This document shows positions 27,918-38,100 of a stretch of 64,000 bases of DNA, in pieces (the first letter of the stretch is position 1; each line of letters starts with the position of its first letter). This stretch comes from Lewinellaceae bacterium. Lineage in GTDB: Bacteria; Bacteroidota; Bacteroidia; Chitinophagales; Saprospiraceae. The position numbers and the translations under genes were made by a program. The DNA is taken from positions 1 through 64,000 of the forward strand of contig JADJYW010000012.1 in assembly GCA_016719605.1 (NCBI GenBank), read 5' to 3'. The notes under the pieces were generated by a model. It did no database searches, was not told where the DNA came from, and worked only from the letters and a program-made list of their open reading frames with translations.

Positions 27918-28667
27918 TAAACAAATCCCTCACCGCGCAATCTGATCGTGTACAATCGCCGAGGGTGTCAAGATGCCCACATTGCTCAGCAACAGGTTGC
28001 GGTCGTTGCTGCTGCCGTTGTACTTGACGAGTCCGTCGAGGTTGTAGTCGGCGAGCAGGTAGCCGGGTACGGTGGCGTTTGGCGTGTTCAGGCCCACCAC
28101 GCTCAGGATGACGGACCGGTCGTTGTTGCTGCCGTTGTATTTGAGTTGGAAATCCACCCGGCCGTTGCCGGCCCAGAGCACATATTTGCCTGAAATCAGG
28201 CGCTGGGCAGGGTTCAGGCCGTTGAACTGGTAGGAATCCCCCGGCAACAAATTACGAAAATCAGTTTCGAGTGCATTGCAGGATGGATGAAAGGCGGGGT
28301 CGGCGACTTGCGCGCCGAAGTGGTTGCGGTGGCGCACGGTAACGAAGTAAAATACATCGCCGGCAATGGGGAATTCCACCGGCGACACACCGTCTACGTC
28401 CACCACATCGCCGTCGCGCTGGAGCAGTGCCGAGCGCGTAGCGATTACCAGCGCGGGGTTGGCGCTGTCGCGCAGTTCGAGAAAAACCCAGTCCACAATG
28501 GCATTGTTTCCGGTCACGGCCAGCACGTCGGCCGTGGTTGTTTCGCCGCCGCCGCCGACGTGGGTGAAGTTGGTCAGTCCGGTGTAGGGTTCGGTCAGCG
28601 GGATCAGGTCTTTGACGCGCAGGCTGTCGTGCATGAGTTGGACGGCCGCGATGTATGGGCCTTGCAG
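27918..28667 (-). repeat. Copy A of a 750-base duplicated C-terminal module
   Basis: Nearly identical to 30614-31364, including silent positions. The identity begins a few bases beyond the stop codon (TAAACAAATCC) and ends abruptly at CTTGCAG inside the gene. Confidence 0.9.
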
Positions 28668-30545
28668 AAACACCTTGGGGGCAACTTGTACCATTTCGGA
28701 TGGATCCGGGGTCATTTCAAGGTTAAAATTGCATTGATCGCCTGCATAGCCATCAATGAGCAAGAAATAGGTTGTGCCGGGTATCAAGTTGGCTATGATC
28801 GAAACCGGGGTGTTACCACCGCCGGAAATACCATTGGCACATCGTATGGCAGGTGTATTGCGGCTGGTATACAGGGCGATTTGAATGCCGTGTCCGAATT
28901 GGCAATTGGAAGGGGTACCCGTAATGGTCACAACCTCCGTTTGTGCGGTGAAGCCAATCCATTGCTCATTTTCAATAGTCCCGCAGAAGCCGGGCGGTGT
29001 TTGGCCCGTATATCCAGCCGTTGATCCCGTATATCCGTTGAGGCTGCAGTAAGTACATACATTCGGACACAGGTCAGCCGGGGTGATCTGTACGATTATG
29101 GTCGCCGAGGTCGTAACGGAACACCCGTTGGCATCTGTTGCAGTGACGGTATAGGTCCCTGTTGCAAGGTTGCCGATGCTGTCCGTCATCAGGCCATTGC
29201 TCCAAAGGTATGTATACGGCGATGTGCCGCCGGTAACCGCTACTGCCACGGCGCCGTTGGTCGCGCCCGGGCATTTTACATTGGTGACAGTGGGGGTAAT
29301 AGTCAGTATGGTCAGATTTGCTACTATCGCCGAGGTTGTAACGGGACACCCGCTGGCATCTGTTACGGTGACGGTGTAGGTACCTGCTGCAAGGTTGCCG
29401 ATGCTGTTTGTTGTCTGGCCATTGCTCCAAAGGTATGTATACGGCGATGTGCCGCCGGTAACCGCTACTGCCACGGCGCCGTTGGTCGCGCCCGGGCAAT
29501 CGGCATTGGTGATAGTGGGGGTAATGGTCATGGTATCCGGTTGTGTCACACTTGCCGAAGCCGTAGCGGAACACCCGTTGACATCTGTTACGGTGACGGT
29601 ATAGGTACCTGCTACAAGGTTGTCGGCGCTGTTTGTTGTCTGGCCATTGCTCCACAGATACGAGTAGGGTGGGGTGCCGCCCAGAGCAGTTGCCGTCACA
29701 GCGCCATCGGCGCCGCCCGGACAGGTGACGGGGGTATTTGTCTGTGCTGCTGTCATGGCAGGCTGCACATTAATTGTCAGACAAGCCGGTGTCGGATTGG
29801 AAAAACAGGTATTGGAGCAGGTAACACAAAGTTCGACCGGGCCGCCGGCATTGCCCGACCAGTTCACTGTAATGCTGTTGCCATTGCCACTGATGGTACC
29901 TGCATTGGCTGGATTGAGTGTCCAGTTATACACCGTGGCACCCACCACCGGGGCAACAGTATAGGCTGTACTCCCGGCTTGGCAGACTGTTGCCGGGCCA
30001 TTCAGCGGCCCCGGATTATTTGGGGGCACACCGATAGTTGAGCCGGACAATACCTGAATGGAATAATCGCAGATATCCCCGGCACATCCATCCAGAACCA
30101 GATAATAGATCTGTCCAACTACAAAATTACCGGCCGTGAGGACGAAGGGATTTTCTGTGCATTGGCACTGAAGGTCGAGCGGTACCCATGGAGGGCCGCA
30201 GGCCGCATAAATACCACCCTGAAGCCCATTTTGATTGTTATTCGAAGAGCAATTGGACGGGGTTATCTGTATAGAAATGGCGGTACTGCCGGCAAAGAAG
30301 GCAAGCCATTCGTCATTATTTAATATCCATCCTCCACCACACCCAGGGAAAGCCCGAGGGATATTGTTATTATTGACCGTTGAGCAATATCCGTTCAGAT
30401 TCTGGCAAATGATGGGTGCGGCTGCGCAAGCGTTGCCTGTTTGCGGAAAACCGGGCGGCGGGCATTGCGCCAAAAGTGGGCCGGCCAGGCCTGTTGCCAC
30501 ACAGAGCAGCAATACCAGACAGTATGAGTACTTGTTCAAATGCAT
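27930..30545 (-). CDS. Secreted surface protein with SprB repeats and duplicated C-terminal module
   Basis: 871 residues from ATG 30545, which opens a signal peptide (MHLNKYSYCLVLLLCVATGL). In order: a Cys-rich N domain (QNLNGYCSTVNNNNIPRAF, DEWLAFFAGS), an Ig/PKD-like stretch (STAYTVAPVVGATVYNWTLN), and three SprB repeats (PVTCPGGADGAVTATALGGT and two nearly identical copies). Next is a second copy of the N-type domain (CSLNGYTGSTAGYTG, EQWIGFTAQT). The last 240 residues form a module seen again in the next gene: HDSLRVKDLIPLTEPYTG, ELRDSANPALVIATRSALLQ, HRNHFGAQV, and an Asp/Asn-rich dockerin-like end (DYNLDGLVKYNGSSNDRNLL). No classical type A or B tail; this module may itself be the C-terminal signal, which is inference. 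Confidence 0.82.
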   Translation of the reverse strand: MHLNKYSYCLVLLLCVATGLAGPLLAQCPPPGFPQTGNACAAAPIICQNLNGYCSTVNNNNIPRAFPGCGGGWILNNDEWLAFFAGSTAISIQITPSNCSSNNNQNGLQGGIYAACGPPWVPLDLQCQCTENPFVLTAGNFVVGQIYYLVLDGCAGDICDYSIQVLSGSTIGVPPNNPGPLNGPATVCQAGSTAYTVAPVVGATVYNWTLNPANAGTISGNGNSITVNWSGNAGGPVELCVTCSNTCFSNPTPACLTINVQPAMTAAQTNTPVTCPGGADGAVTATALGGTPPYSYLWSNGQTTNSADNLVAGTYTVTVTDVNGCSATASASVTQPDTMTITPTITNADCPGATNGAVAVAVTGGTSPYTYLWSNGQTTNSIGNLAAGTYTVTVTDASGCPVTTSAIVANLTILTITPTVTNVKCPGATNGAVAVAVTGGTSPYTYLWSNGLMTDSIGNLATGTYTVTATDANGCSVTTSATIIVQITPADLCPNVCTYCSLNGYTGSTAGYTGQTPPGFCGTIENEQWIGFTAQTEVVTITGTPSNCQFGHGIQIALYTSRNTPAIRCANGISGGGNTPVSIIANLIPGTTYFLLIDGYAGDQCNFNLEMTPDPSEMVQVAPKVFLQGPYIAAVQLMHDSLRVKDLIPLTEPYTGLTNFTHVGGGGETTTADVLAVTGNNAIVDWVFLELRDSANPALVIATRSALLQRDGDVVDVDGVSPVEFPIAGDVFYFVTVRHRNHFGAQVADPAFHPSCNALETDFRNLLPGDSYQFNGLNPAQRLISGKYVLWAGNGRVDFQLKYNGSNNDRSVILSVVGLNTPNATVPGYLLADYNLDGLVKYNGSSNDRNLLLSNVGILTPSAIVHDQIAR

Positions 30546-30569
30546 ACGGTTGATTTTTACCAGATGAAA

Positions 30570-30614
30570 AGCGGGAATGGAAACGCGCAAAATACCTCAT
30601 TTCCCATTCCCGCT
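30570..30614 (-). terminator. Intrinsic terminator after the disrupted beta-helix/LRR gene
   Basis: An 11-bp stem (AGCGGGAATGG with CCATTCCCGCT) with a T-run on the minus strand, 13 bases past the stop codon at 30627. The loop contains TATTTTG, a possible -7 box of the next gene. Confidence 0.6.
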
Positions 30615-31364
30615 AAACAAATCCGCTCACCGCGCAATCTGATCGTGTACAATCGCCGAGGGTGTCAAGATGCCCACATTGCTCAGCAACAGGTTGCGGT
30701 CGTTGCTGCTGCCATTGTACTTGACGAGTCCGTCGAGGTTGTAGTCGGCGAGCAGGTAGCCGGGTACGGTGGCGTTTGGCGTGTTCAGGCCCACCACGCT
30801 CAGGATGACGGACCGGTCGTTGTTGCTGCCGTTGTATTTGAGTTGGAAATCCACCCGTCCGTTGCCGGCCCAGAGCACATATTTGCCTGAAATCAGGCGC
30901 TGTGCAGGGTTCAGGCCGTTGAACTGGTAGGAATCTCCCGGCAACAAATTGCGGAAATCGGTTTCGAGTGCATTGCAGGATGGATGAAAGACCGGGTCGC
31001 CGATCTGGGCGCCGAAGTGGTTGCGGTGGCGCACGGTGACGAAGTAAAATACATCGCCGGCAATGGGAAATTCCACTGGCGACACGCCGTCCACGTCCAC
31101 CACATCGCCGTCGCGCTGGAGCAGTGCCGAGCGCGTAGCGATTACCAGCGCGGGGTTGGCGCTGTCGCGCAGTTCGAGAAAAACCCAGTCCACAATGGCA
31201 TTGTTTCCGGTCACGGCCAGCACGTCGGCCGTGGTTGTTTCGCCGCCGCCGCCGACGTGGGTGAAGTTGGTCAGTCCGGTGTATGGTTCGGTCAGCGGGA
31301 TCAGGTCTTTGATGCGCAGGCTGTCGTGCATGAGTTGGACGGCCGCGATGTATGGGCCTTGCAG
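30614..31364 (-). repeat. Copy B of the 750-base duplicated C-terminal module
   Basis: Direct repeat of 27918-28667; differences are a handful of substitutions and one base in the flank after the stop codon. Confidence 0.9.
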
Positions 31365-32123
31365 GTAGGCTTTGACGGCTACCACGGTACTGGCCACGCC
31401 CTCGTCCACAAAACCATCGCAGTTGTTGTCGGCGCCGTCGCACACTTCCGTAGCGCCAGGGTAGGTATCCGGGTCGTCGTCGTCGCAGTCGCCATCTACG
31501 ATGGTGAAGGCGTCGTCATCGGCATCGGAGCAGTAGGTGATGATTTCGGCGACGCTGTTGCAGCCGATGTCGTTGTTTTCGATGACAATGGGGCCGCTTA
31601 TGGCACCCGGTGTGGTCAATAACGGGTAGATGGCGCAACCGTCTGCCAATTGTAAGTTCCCGCTGATAGAGAGATCGCCCGTGATTTGGGTCAAGCCGTC
31701 AAGACCTTGCAGGGAATTGAGCGAATGGTTTTCCTCGATAAGTACCAAACTCGCCGCACTCACGCCGCTAAGGGCATCTATATTTGTCAGCCCACTGTTA
31801 TTAGAAATAACCAACTGCTCCACAGGGCCGCTCAAGTTGGAGAGGGGATTCAGGTTTTCCAGGAGCGGGTTCGCGTAAAGCCCCAAATACTGGATCGCTG
31901 TTGCGTTTTCCAGGCCGTTCAGATTCGTCAATGAATTGTTGGATTCGATTATCAAATTTTCAATCGTCGGGCCGGCGTTTAAAAGCCCTTCGATACTTTC
32001 GAGATTGAGATTGGCTGACAAAAGGACGTAGGGCGCATTAACCAGGTTGTTCAAGGCATCCAGATTGCCCAGTTGGTCATTTGAACTAATGAGTAACTCT
32101 TGCGCCGAAGTCAACCCTTCCAT
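30627..32123 (-). CDS. Disrupted multidomain surface protein, piece 4 of 4 (LRR-like, MopE motif, shared C-terminal module)
   Basis: C-terminal part of a gene that would span 35045 to 30627 if three frame breaks were repaired. This piece joins the previous one at about 32117: the upstream frame reads LQSLEEWKG-stop, and adding one G to GGAGGAATGG gives SLEGMEGLTSAQELL. It holds irregular leucine-rich, receptor-L-like repeats (NLDALNNLVNAPYVLLSANL; ENLIIESNNSLTNLNG), then a MopE-type metal-binding motif (DGDCDDDDPDTYPGATEVC, DGADNNCDGFVDEG). It ends with the same 240-residue C-terminal module as the protein at 27930-30545. Likely exported to the cell surface when intact. Confidence 0.75.
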   Translation of the reverse strand: MEGLTSAQELLISSNDQLGNLDALNNLVNAPYVLLSANLNLESIEGLLNAGPTIENLIIESNNSLTNLNGLENATAIQYLGLYANPLLENLNPLSNLSGPVEQLVISNNSGLTNIDALSGVSAASLVLIEENHSLNSLQGLDGLTQITGDLSISGNLQLADGCAIYPLLTTPGAISGPIVIENNDIGCNSVAEIITYCSDADDDAFTIVDGDCDDDDPDTYPGATEVCDGADNNCDGFVDEGVASTVVAVKAYLQGPYIAAVQLMHDSLRIKDLIPLTEPYTGLTNFTHVGGGGETTTADVLAVTGNNAIVDWVFLELRDSANPALVIATRSALLQRDGDVVDVDGVSPVEFPIAGDVFYFVTVRHRNHFGAQIGDPVFHPSCNALETDFRNLLPGDSYQFNGLNPAQRLISGKYVLWAGNGRVDFQLKYNGSNNDRSVILSVVGLNTPNATVPGYLLADYNLDGLVKYNGSSNDRNLLLSNVGILTPSAIVHDQIAR

Positions 32124-34006
32124 TCCTCCAGACTTTGTAAACCGCTGTTGCCATCGACCTGCAAACCGCCTGCAAGCGTTGTGATGTTGTTTGCCCCGAC
32201 AAGATTTACCAACAAAGGATTGTTTATGATGCTCAGCGCACCAAGTGATGTCAGCCCTTCGAGGCCCGACAGGCTTTGGAGCAAGGGATTGTCTATAACA
32301 TTTACTACACCTGCACCTCCTCCTGCTTGGGTCAGCGATTGCAAACCCTGGATGGACTCCAGCGAGCCATTCGACTCAATAACAACACCTTGACCCACCC
32401 AGGTCAGCCCGTTTAGTCCGTCCAGAGTTGGGAGCAGGTCATTGTTGTGGATGTGCAAGAATTCGGTGATGCTGTCAAGGTTGCTCAACGGACTCAGGTC
32501 GACAATGTCTGCCCCGGAGATGGTAAGGCTTCCCTCAATCTTGGTGTAGCATGTAGAGAAAAAATCAACATCGGCTTGTGCGCCTAACCATACATTTCCA
32601 ACAATCACCAAATTGAAACCTTCATCCACATCCCCGTCGCAGTCGTCGTCTATACCGTTGCAGATTTCAACCTTGGTGACCACGAGGCTAATTTTCTTCT
32701 GTGCGTCATCGTATTGCAAAGCGTATCCGGCGGGTAGGTTCACGTTCAATAAAGTGCCGGTGCGCGTACCGGTCCAACTGAGGATGGTGTATGTCCCGTC
32801 GGGTACGCACGGTGTTTCCACCACAGTGAGCGTGGAGCCGGTGAGGGTGAGGTTGCCGGATATGTGTAGAGAATCGTGCAGCATCGGCATGCCGCCTGCC
32901 GTTTCGATGAGCAGGGTGCTGTTGGTGAAATTTCCTACAACGGTCAACGTTCCCGGTGAGAGGCCGGGTGCGAAGGTTCCGTTGTTGGTGTTGATGGTGC
33001 CCAAATCAAGTGTTCCCGTACCCTGTATGGTTCCGTTGTTGATAAATGTGTTGTTGAGATTCAGGATACCCGATACGATACTGGTGGTACCGTTGTTCGT
33101 GAACGGCGCTGCAACGGTTACCGTGTTGGCGCCCTGTTTGACGAAAGTGCCGTTGTTCTCGAAGGTAGCAGGCGGCGTTGCCACGTTTATATTCAAGGCT
33201 GAAGCGCTGTTGACCACCAGGTTACTGGTTGTGTCGTTGCGCAGGATGGCTCCAAATCCCATCGTGATATCGCCTGCCGTCCACATGCCGCCTCCGCGGA
33301 GGGTGAGTGTTTTTTTCCAGAGGAATTTGGTGGTTCCGGTCCAGGAAACCGCACTGTCAATGGTGACGATTCCACCGGCCGTAGCCAAGGAATTGCCCAC
33401 TGTACCGCCTGTCCAGGCGAACGCGCCGTTCACCTGTGCGTTGCCTTCATTGCCGAGGTTGCCGCCGCTTTCGGAGAGGTTGCCGTTGATGGTCAGGTTG
33501 CCCGTGCCGCCGACTGCGCCGCCGGTCAAATTCAAGCCGGGAATGGCCGAATTGCCGGCCAGATTGACACTGCCGTTTGAGATTTTTATGGTACCTGCGC
33601 CGCTGCCGGTTGTGCCGTTCAGGGTGTGGATGCCGTTGGAGAATTCCAACCCGTCGGCTACAGCCACCTCGAACAAGCCGGAATAGGTGCCGCCGCTGCC
33701 CAGTTTCATTATACCAGTCAGTACCTGTATGGTGCCTCCGTTGTTGAAAGTGGTGTTGGCGTTGAGTGTTCCGGCCCCTTGTTTGACAAAAGTACCGAGG
33801 TTGTTTATTGTAGCCGGGAGTGTAGCACTGGAGAGATCAAGTGTTGCGGCATTGTTGACCGTGAATGTTTGTCCGGTGGGAATTTGCAGGATTCCGCCAA
33901 AGCCAATCGTTACGGTGCCTGTTGTCCACGCCCCCCCCGCGTTTAATTGCAAGGTTTTTCTCCACAGTGACTTAGCGCCGCCATTAAAAGTGGCCGCTCC
34001 GACCAA
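32111..34006 (-). CDS. Disrupted multidomain surface protein, piece 3 of 4 (beta-helix repeats, MopE motif, LRR-like)
   Basis: The largest piece of the broken gene. It continues tandem beta-strand repeats of about 170-220 residues (GTIKISNGSVNLAGNSAIPG; GNLTINGNLSESGGNLGN; WTGGTVGNSL; FLWKKTLTLRGGGMW), as in autotransporter-like beta-helix stalks. It then passes through an ending seen in such stalks (SLHISGNLTLTGSTLTVVE) to a MopE-type motif (EICNGIDDDCDGDVDEGF) and the first LRR-like repeats (SNLDSITEFLHIHNNDLLPT). The join to piece 2 is near 34000, where NGN..TIGV would be expected; the break is at least one base. The join to piece 4 is at about 32117. Confidence 0.72.
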   Translation of the reverse strand: MVGAATFNGGAKSLWRKTLQLNAGGAWTTGTVTIGFGGILQIPTGQTFTVNNAATLDLSSATLPATINNLGTFVKQGAGTLNANTTFNNGGTIQVLTGIMKLGSGGTYSGLFEVAVADGLEFSNGIHTLNGTTGSGAGTIKISNGSVNLAGNSAIPGLNLTGGAVGGTGNLTINGNLSESGGNLGNEGNAQVNGAFAWTGGTVGNSLATAGGIVTIDSAVSWTGTTKFLWKKTLTLRGGGMWTAGDITMGFGAILRNDTTSNLVVNSASALNINVATPPATFENNGTFVKQGANTVTVAAPFTNNGTTSIVSGILNLNNTFINNGTIQGTGTLDLGTINTNNGTFAPGLSPGTLTVVGNFTNSTLLIETAGGMPMLHDSLHISGNLTLTGSTLTVVETPCVPDGTYTILSWTGTRTGTLLNVNLPAGYALQYDDAQKKISLVVTKVEICNGIDDDCDGDVDEGFNLVIVGNVWLGAQADVDFFSTCYTKIEGSLTISGADIVDLSPLSNLDSITEFLHIHNNDLLPTLDGLNGLTWVGQGVVIESNGSLESIQGLQSLTQAGGGAGVVNVIDNPLLQSLSGLEGLTSLGALSIINNPLLVNLVGANNITTLAGGLQVDGNSGLQSLEEWKG

Positions 34007-34311
34007 TGGTTACCATCCGAGGCGGTGGCAGAAAAGTTGCCCACGGTGCCGCCCGACCAGATAAACGTGCCTGTAACCGCGGCATCTCCGAAGTTACCGA
34101 GGTGGCCGCCGCTTTGGGTGAGGTTGCCGTTGATGGTCAGGTTGCCCGTGCCGCCGACTGCGCCGCCGCTCAAATTCAAGCCGGGTAATGTTGTATTGCC
34201 GGTCAGATCTACATTGCCGTTTGAAATTTTTATGGTACCTGCGCCGCTGCCGGTTGTGCCGTTCAGGGTGTGGGTTCCGTTGGAAAATTCCAGTCCGTCG
34301 GCTACAGCCAC
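33943..34311 (-). pseudogene. Disrupted multidomain surface protein, piece 2 of 4 (one beta-helix repeat)
   Basis: A short stretch in a third frame coding one copy of the stalk repeat (EFSNGTHTLNGTTGSGAGTI; GNLTINGNLTQSGGHLGNFG; FIWSGGTVGNFSATAS). It is very close at DNA level to 33440-33620 in piece 3. It has no start of its own. Piece 1 ends at TGA 34350-34352; inserting one base (ATC-TGAAAC to ATC-NTG-AAA-C) restores the repeat's usual GI.KLG.GGTY sequence. Confidence 0.7.
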
Positions 34312-34349
34312 CTCGAAAATTCCGGCGTAGGTGCCGCCGGCGCCGAGTT

Positions 34350-35045
34350 TCAGATGCCGGCCTGCGCCTGAATGGTGCCGCTGTGGTTGACGGGGGCGTT
34401 CACCGTGAGTACTCCGGCACCCAATTTTTGAAGGGTACCTGCAATTTCAAACGTTCCGGGCACCCCGCCAATAGAAAGGCTTGGAGATGCGGCATTGTTG
34501 GCTGTAAATGTTTGTCCGGAAGCCACGCGCAGAATTCCCCCAAATCCTATGGTGATAGTGCCGGCCGTCCAGGAGCCGCCGCCGTTGAGTTGCAGTGTTT
34601 TTTTCCACAGGGATTTGGAGCCTCCTCCGCTGAAGGTGGCTGCACCGGCAACGAAAACTGACCCTGTCGCCGTGGCAGCAGCGTTGCCCACGGTGCCGCC
34701 CGACCAGAGCAATATACCGCCAACGGTTATGTCCCCGAAGTTGCCGAGGTTGCCGCCGCTTTGGGTGAGATTGCCGGTGACAAGCAAGTTGCTGGTTCCC
34801 TCAATAGCGCCTCCGCTCATCGTGAAGCCGGCGACGGTCGGGGCAACATCAAGCGTGACCGTACCATTGTTGATGACCACCTCGTCCGTAGAGGTAGGTA
34901 CGCCCACAGGTATCCATTTAGAGCCGTCGCTCCAGTTGCCGCTGGTTCCGTTCCAGGTTTTGGTGATGGCGTCCGCGCTAAATGGGGCTGCCAGCAAGAG
35001 GAGTACAAGTGGCAGGACGATTGTTCTGTAGTGATTCAGGAGCAT
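34350..35045 (-). CDS. Disrupted multidomain surface protein, piece 1 of 4 (signal peptide and first beta-helix repeat)
   Basis: The ATG at 35045 starts a signal peptide (MLLNHYRTIVLPLVLLLLAA). The first stalk repeat follows: KTWNGTSGNWSDGSKWIPVG, a motif typical of the start of autotransporter-like beta-helix proteins, then NLTQSGGNLGNFGDITVGG and KSLWKKTLQLNGGGSW. The frame ends at TGA 34350-34352, where other copies of the repeat continue (ILKLG). The repaired protein would be roughly 1470 residues. It lies 87 bases downstream of the sensor kinase stop, on the same strand. Confidence 0.72.
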   Translation of the reverse strand: MLLNHYRTIVLPLVLLLLAAPFSADAITKTWNGTSGNWSDGSKWIPVGVPTSTDEVVINNGTVTLDVAPTVAGFTMSGGAIEGTSNLLVTGNLTQSGGNLGNFGDITVGGILLWSGGTVGNAAATATGSVFVAGAATFSGGGSKSLWKKTLQLNGGGSWTAGTITIGFGGILRVASGQTFTANNAASPSLSIGGVPGTFEIAGTLQKLGAGVLTVNAPVNHSGTIQAQAGI

Positions 35046-35132
35046 ACGGTGAATTTTTTTAAAGATGGAGATTCGTATTTTATCGTGCAAAAAACGGTCT
35101 TCAAATCGCGCGGTATCCCGCCTTCACAATCG

Positions 35133-38100
35133 CTATTTCGTATGAAAAGCGTCGCCTTCCACCCGCACCGCCGTGCCGGCGCCGGCCGAACTGACAAGCG
35201 CAAGGGTGGCTGCAATACTTTCCGCGCGTTTTTTCATGCCGGAAAGGCCGTGCGAAGCGCCATTCGTTTGGTTTGGTTCAAAACCCCGGCCGTTGTCCCG
35301 GACTTCCAGCAGGAACCGTCCGGTATCATCTATAGAAAATGCCAGGAAGACGGCGGTGGCGCAGCTGTGTTTGGCGGCATTGTTCAGCGCTTCCTTGAAA
35401 ATCAGCAGCAATTGGCGTTTGGTATCGGGCGGCACCAGTGGGTCGCAGGCGGGGTTTTGCGGGAAATCGAAGTGCACGTCGGTATCGGTGCCGTTCCAAA
35501 ACTCGCGGGCCGTTTCGCGAAAGTACGCCTGCATTTCCGAAAACCGGTCGTAGTCGGGGTTGATGGCAAACACGATCTCGCGGAGGCCGGCAGCGGCGGT
35601 GCGGGCATCGGTGCCAAGTTGTGCGAGCCGTTTTTGCAGATCAGAAGCATCGAGATCGGGCAGGCGGGCTGCCACCTGTGCGCTCAAACTGATCTTCGTC
35701 AGCCGGTTGCCCACCTCGTCGTGGATGTCCTGGGCAATGCGGTTTCGGAGTAGGTCGCGGTCGTGCTCCTGCTCCAGCACGACGAAGCGGAGCCGCAAGC
35801 GGCTGTGCCAGTACACAAAAACAGGCGCCGCAAGCAGCAGGCCAATCAGGGCATAAAAAACGGGACTTTGGACAAAAGGACGGCGTACGCGCATGCGCAC
35901 CAGCGGCTGCTCGAAGCATACGCCCCCGTTGGTGCATACCCGCAGGAAGACTTCGTGCAAACCAGGCCCCAACCCGGCAAGCCGCAAGACATTTGCTTCG
36001 CCCACTGCCGTCCACCGGCCCACCGGCCAGTTGGCAAACCGATACTCGAAGCGGTCGAGATGACCGTCCAGCAGGTTGAGATGCGAAAAGTCAATTTCAA
36101 TATTGTCCTCGTCCGGGTCAAGTTCAAGGGTTTGCCCGGCACGGAAGTCTATTGCTTTGTCATTGACCCGAATGGCATGCACGATAACCCGTTTTTCAAT
36201 CGGGACTGTTGGAAATTGATTCGGATACGTCATTCGGAACCCGTTCTCCGTGCCGATGAAGAGTCGGGCCGGGTTTCCCGGAAGCATGGTTAGGTGGGAT
36301 ATGCCCGACGATGGCAGGCCGTGCTCCTTGAAAAATTGCCATGCCTGACCGGTTTCGGGGTCGTACCGGCAAAGACCGACTACCGTACCGATCCAAAGTT
36401 TTCCTGTATCGTCAATGGTCAAGGTTCGGATATACGCGTTGGGCAACCCCTGCTCCATGCTGATGTTTCGGAATACCATGTCCTTGGGGTGAAAATAATA
36501 CACTCCGTAGCCTTCGGTGCCAAACCAGATTCGCCCCTGTTGGTCGCAAGCCATTCTGACAATGTTGTCGCGAAAGGATTGGCTGGAGTTCAGATCGGGA
36601 TGATACACCCGAAAACGGTCGGTAGCCCGTTCCCAGCATACCAGCCCGCCCCCCATGGTTCCGCCCATCCAGATGTTGCCGTTGTGGTCTTCTGCAAACC
36701 CCTCCACTATTGTCAAACCGAGCATGCCGGGTGTATTTTGGAAGGCATACCGGTGAAAAATACCGGAAACCGGATCGTAGCGCAGTATGCCTTTCAGGAA
36801 AAAGTTGGCCATCCACAACAAGCCGCGGCTGTCCCGGAAAATTACGGCAGAAAAGGTATCGAGCAGGGCGGGTTTCCCGATTCCCGCCATAGGCCATGTT
36901 TTGCCGGAGCCAAGGTCAAGCCAGTACACGCCTTCGCCGGAAACGAGCACGGTATCGCCGTTTATCGGGACCAGGTTGTTCAACGCACCTTTCCACACCG
37001 GGCTTTTAGGATGCTTAAGCGTACAGGTACTTGTTTTTTCATTGTATGAATACAGACCGTTCCATCTCGAGGCTACATGCAGGTTGTTATCTATAAGAAC
37101 AGCAGCAGAAATGTGCATGTTTTGTTCCAAAATACCCCAGTCATTTTTCGGGCACGGCAACGGCTTTTGGTCAAAAAACACATTAACGGAAGTACCGCGT
37201 ACCAATCCGATATCGGATGCCCCAAAATAGTACCCGGCGCGGGTTTTTATCATATCGTTGAGCAGTCGTTCGGGGCGAACCTCCCAGTACGTCCATTTTT
37301 CCTGTTTCCAGTCCAGCAGGTAGTAGTCCAACGGAGCGGACGGAGTGTTGTCCGCCGATGCGGTGTATGTACTCAGCCCTATTTTCCCTGGCTCGGGCTC
37401 GGATAAAAACGGCAAGTAGTTCCAAAAAAGGAAGGGCCGGCAGGGCACGGATTTGAACTGGCGGGTACGCAGGTTGAACAAACCGGTGACGGGTTGTTTG
37501 TCGAGGTTTTCGTAGCAGACAAACCCGAGGGTGTCGTTCAGTTGACGCAGGGCAAGGAACCGTTTTTGATCGCCGAACGGCGGGTCGGGCAACGGCCGCA
37601 TGGTATTTTTCGCAGGATCAATTTCAAAAATGGTGTGCAATTCCACCCGATGCGCCTTGAAAATACTTGGGCCGGTCACCCACACGGTTCCGTTCGGCAT
37701 TTCCCAAATTCGACTCGGCTCGGCGCCGGGCGCTTTTTCGAGCATATCGGCAGGGAAAAGCCACGATTGCTGCACTTGCAAACTGCCGGATAGCCGGTGT
37801 ACCCCTGCTGTTGTGACGGCGTACAGCCCGCCATTTCGGCTGCGCAACAGTTGTTGTACGAAGTTGATTTTGGAAGTCAGTTCCGGCGGCCCCCGAAAAA
37901 CGACCGGGTCGGCGCTAAACGTGCGGATGTTTACGCGGGCAATACCGGCATCGGTGCCGACTAAAATATGCAGGCTGTCCCAGTTCAGGAGGCACTTGAT
38001 GCGCTGACCCCGCATCTGTCCCGGTTTCGGGCCGGCTCGAAGGGTCGTCATTTTGGTTCCGTCGAAGCGGCACAGCCCGTCGTGCGTGCCAATCCAGATG

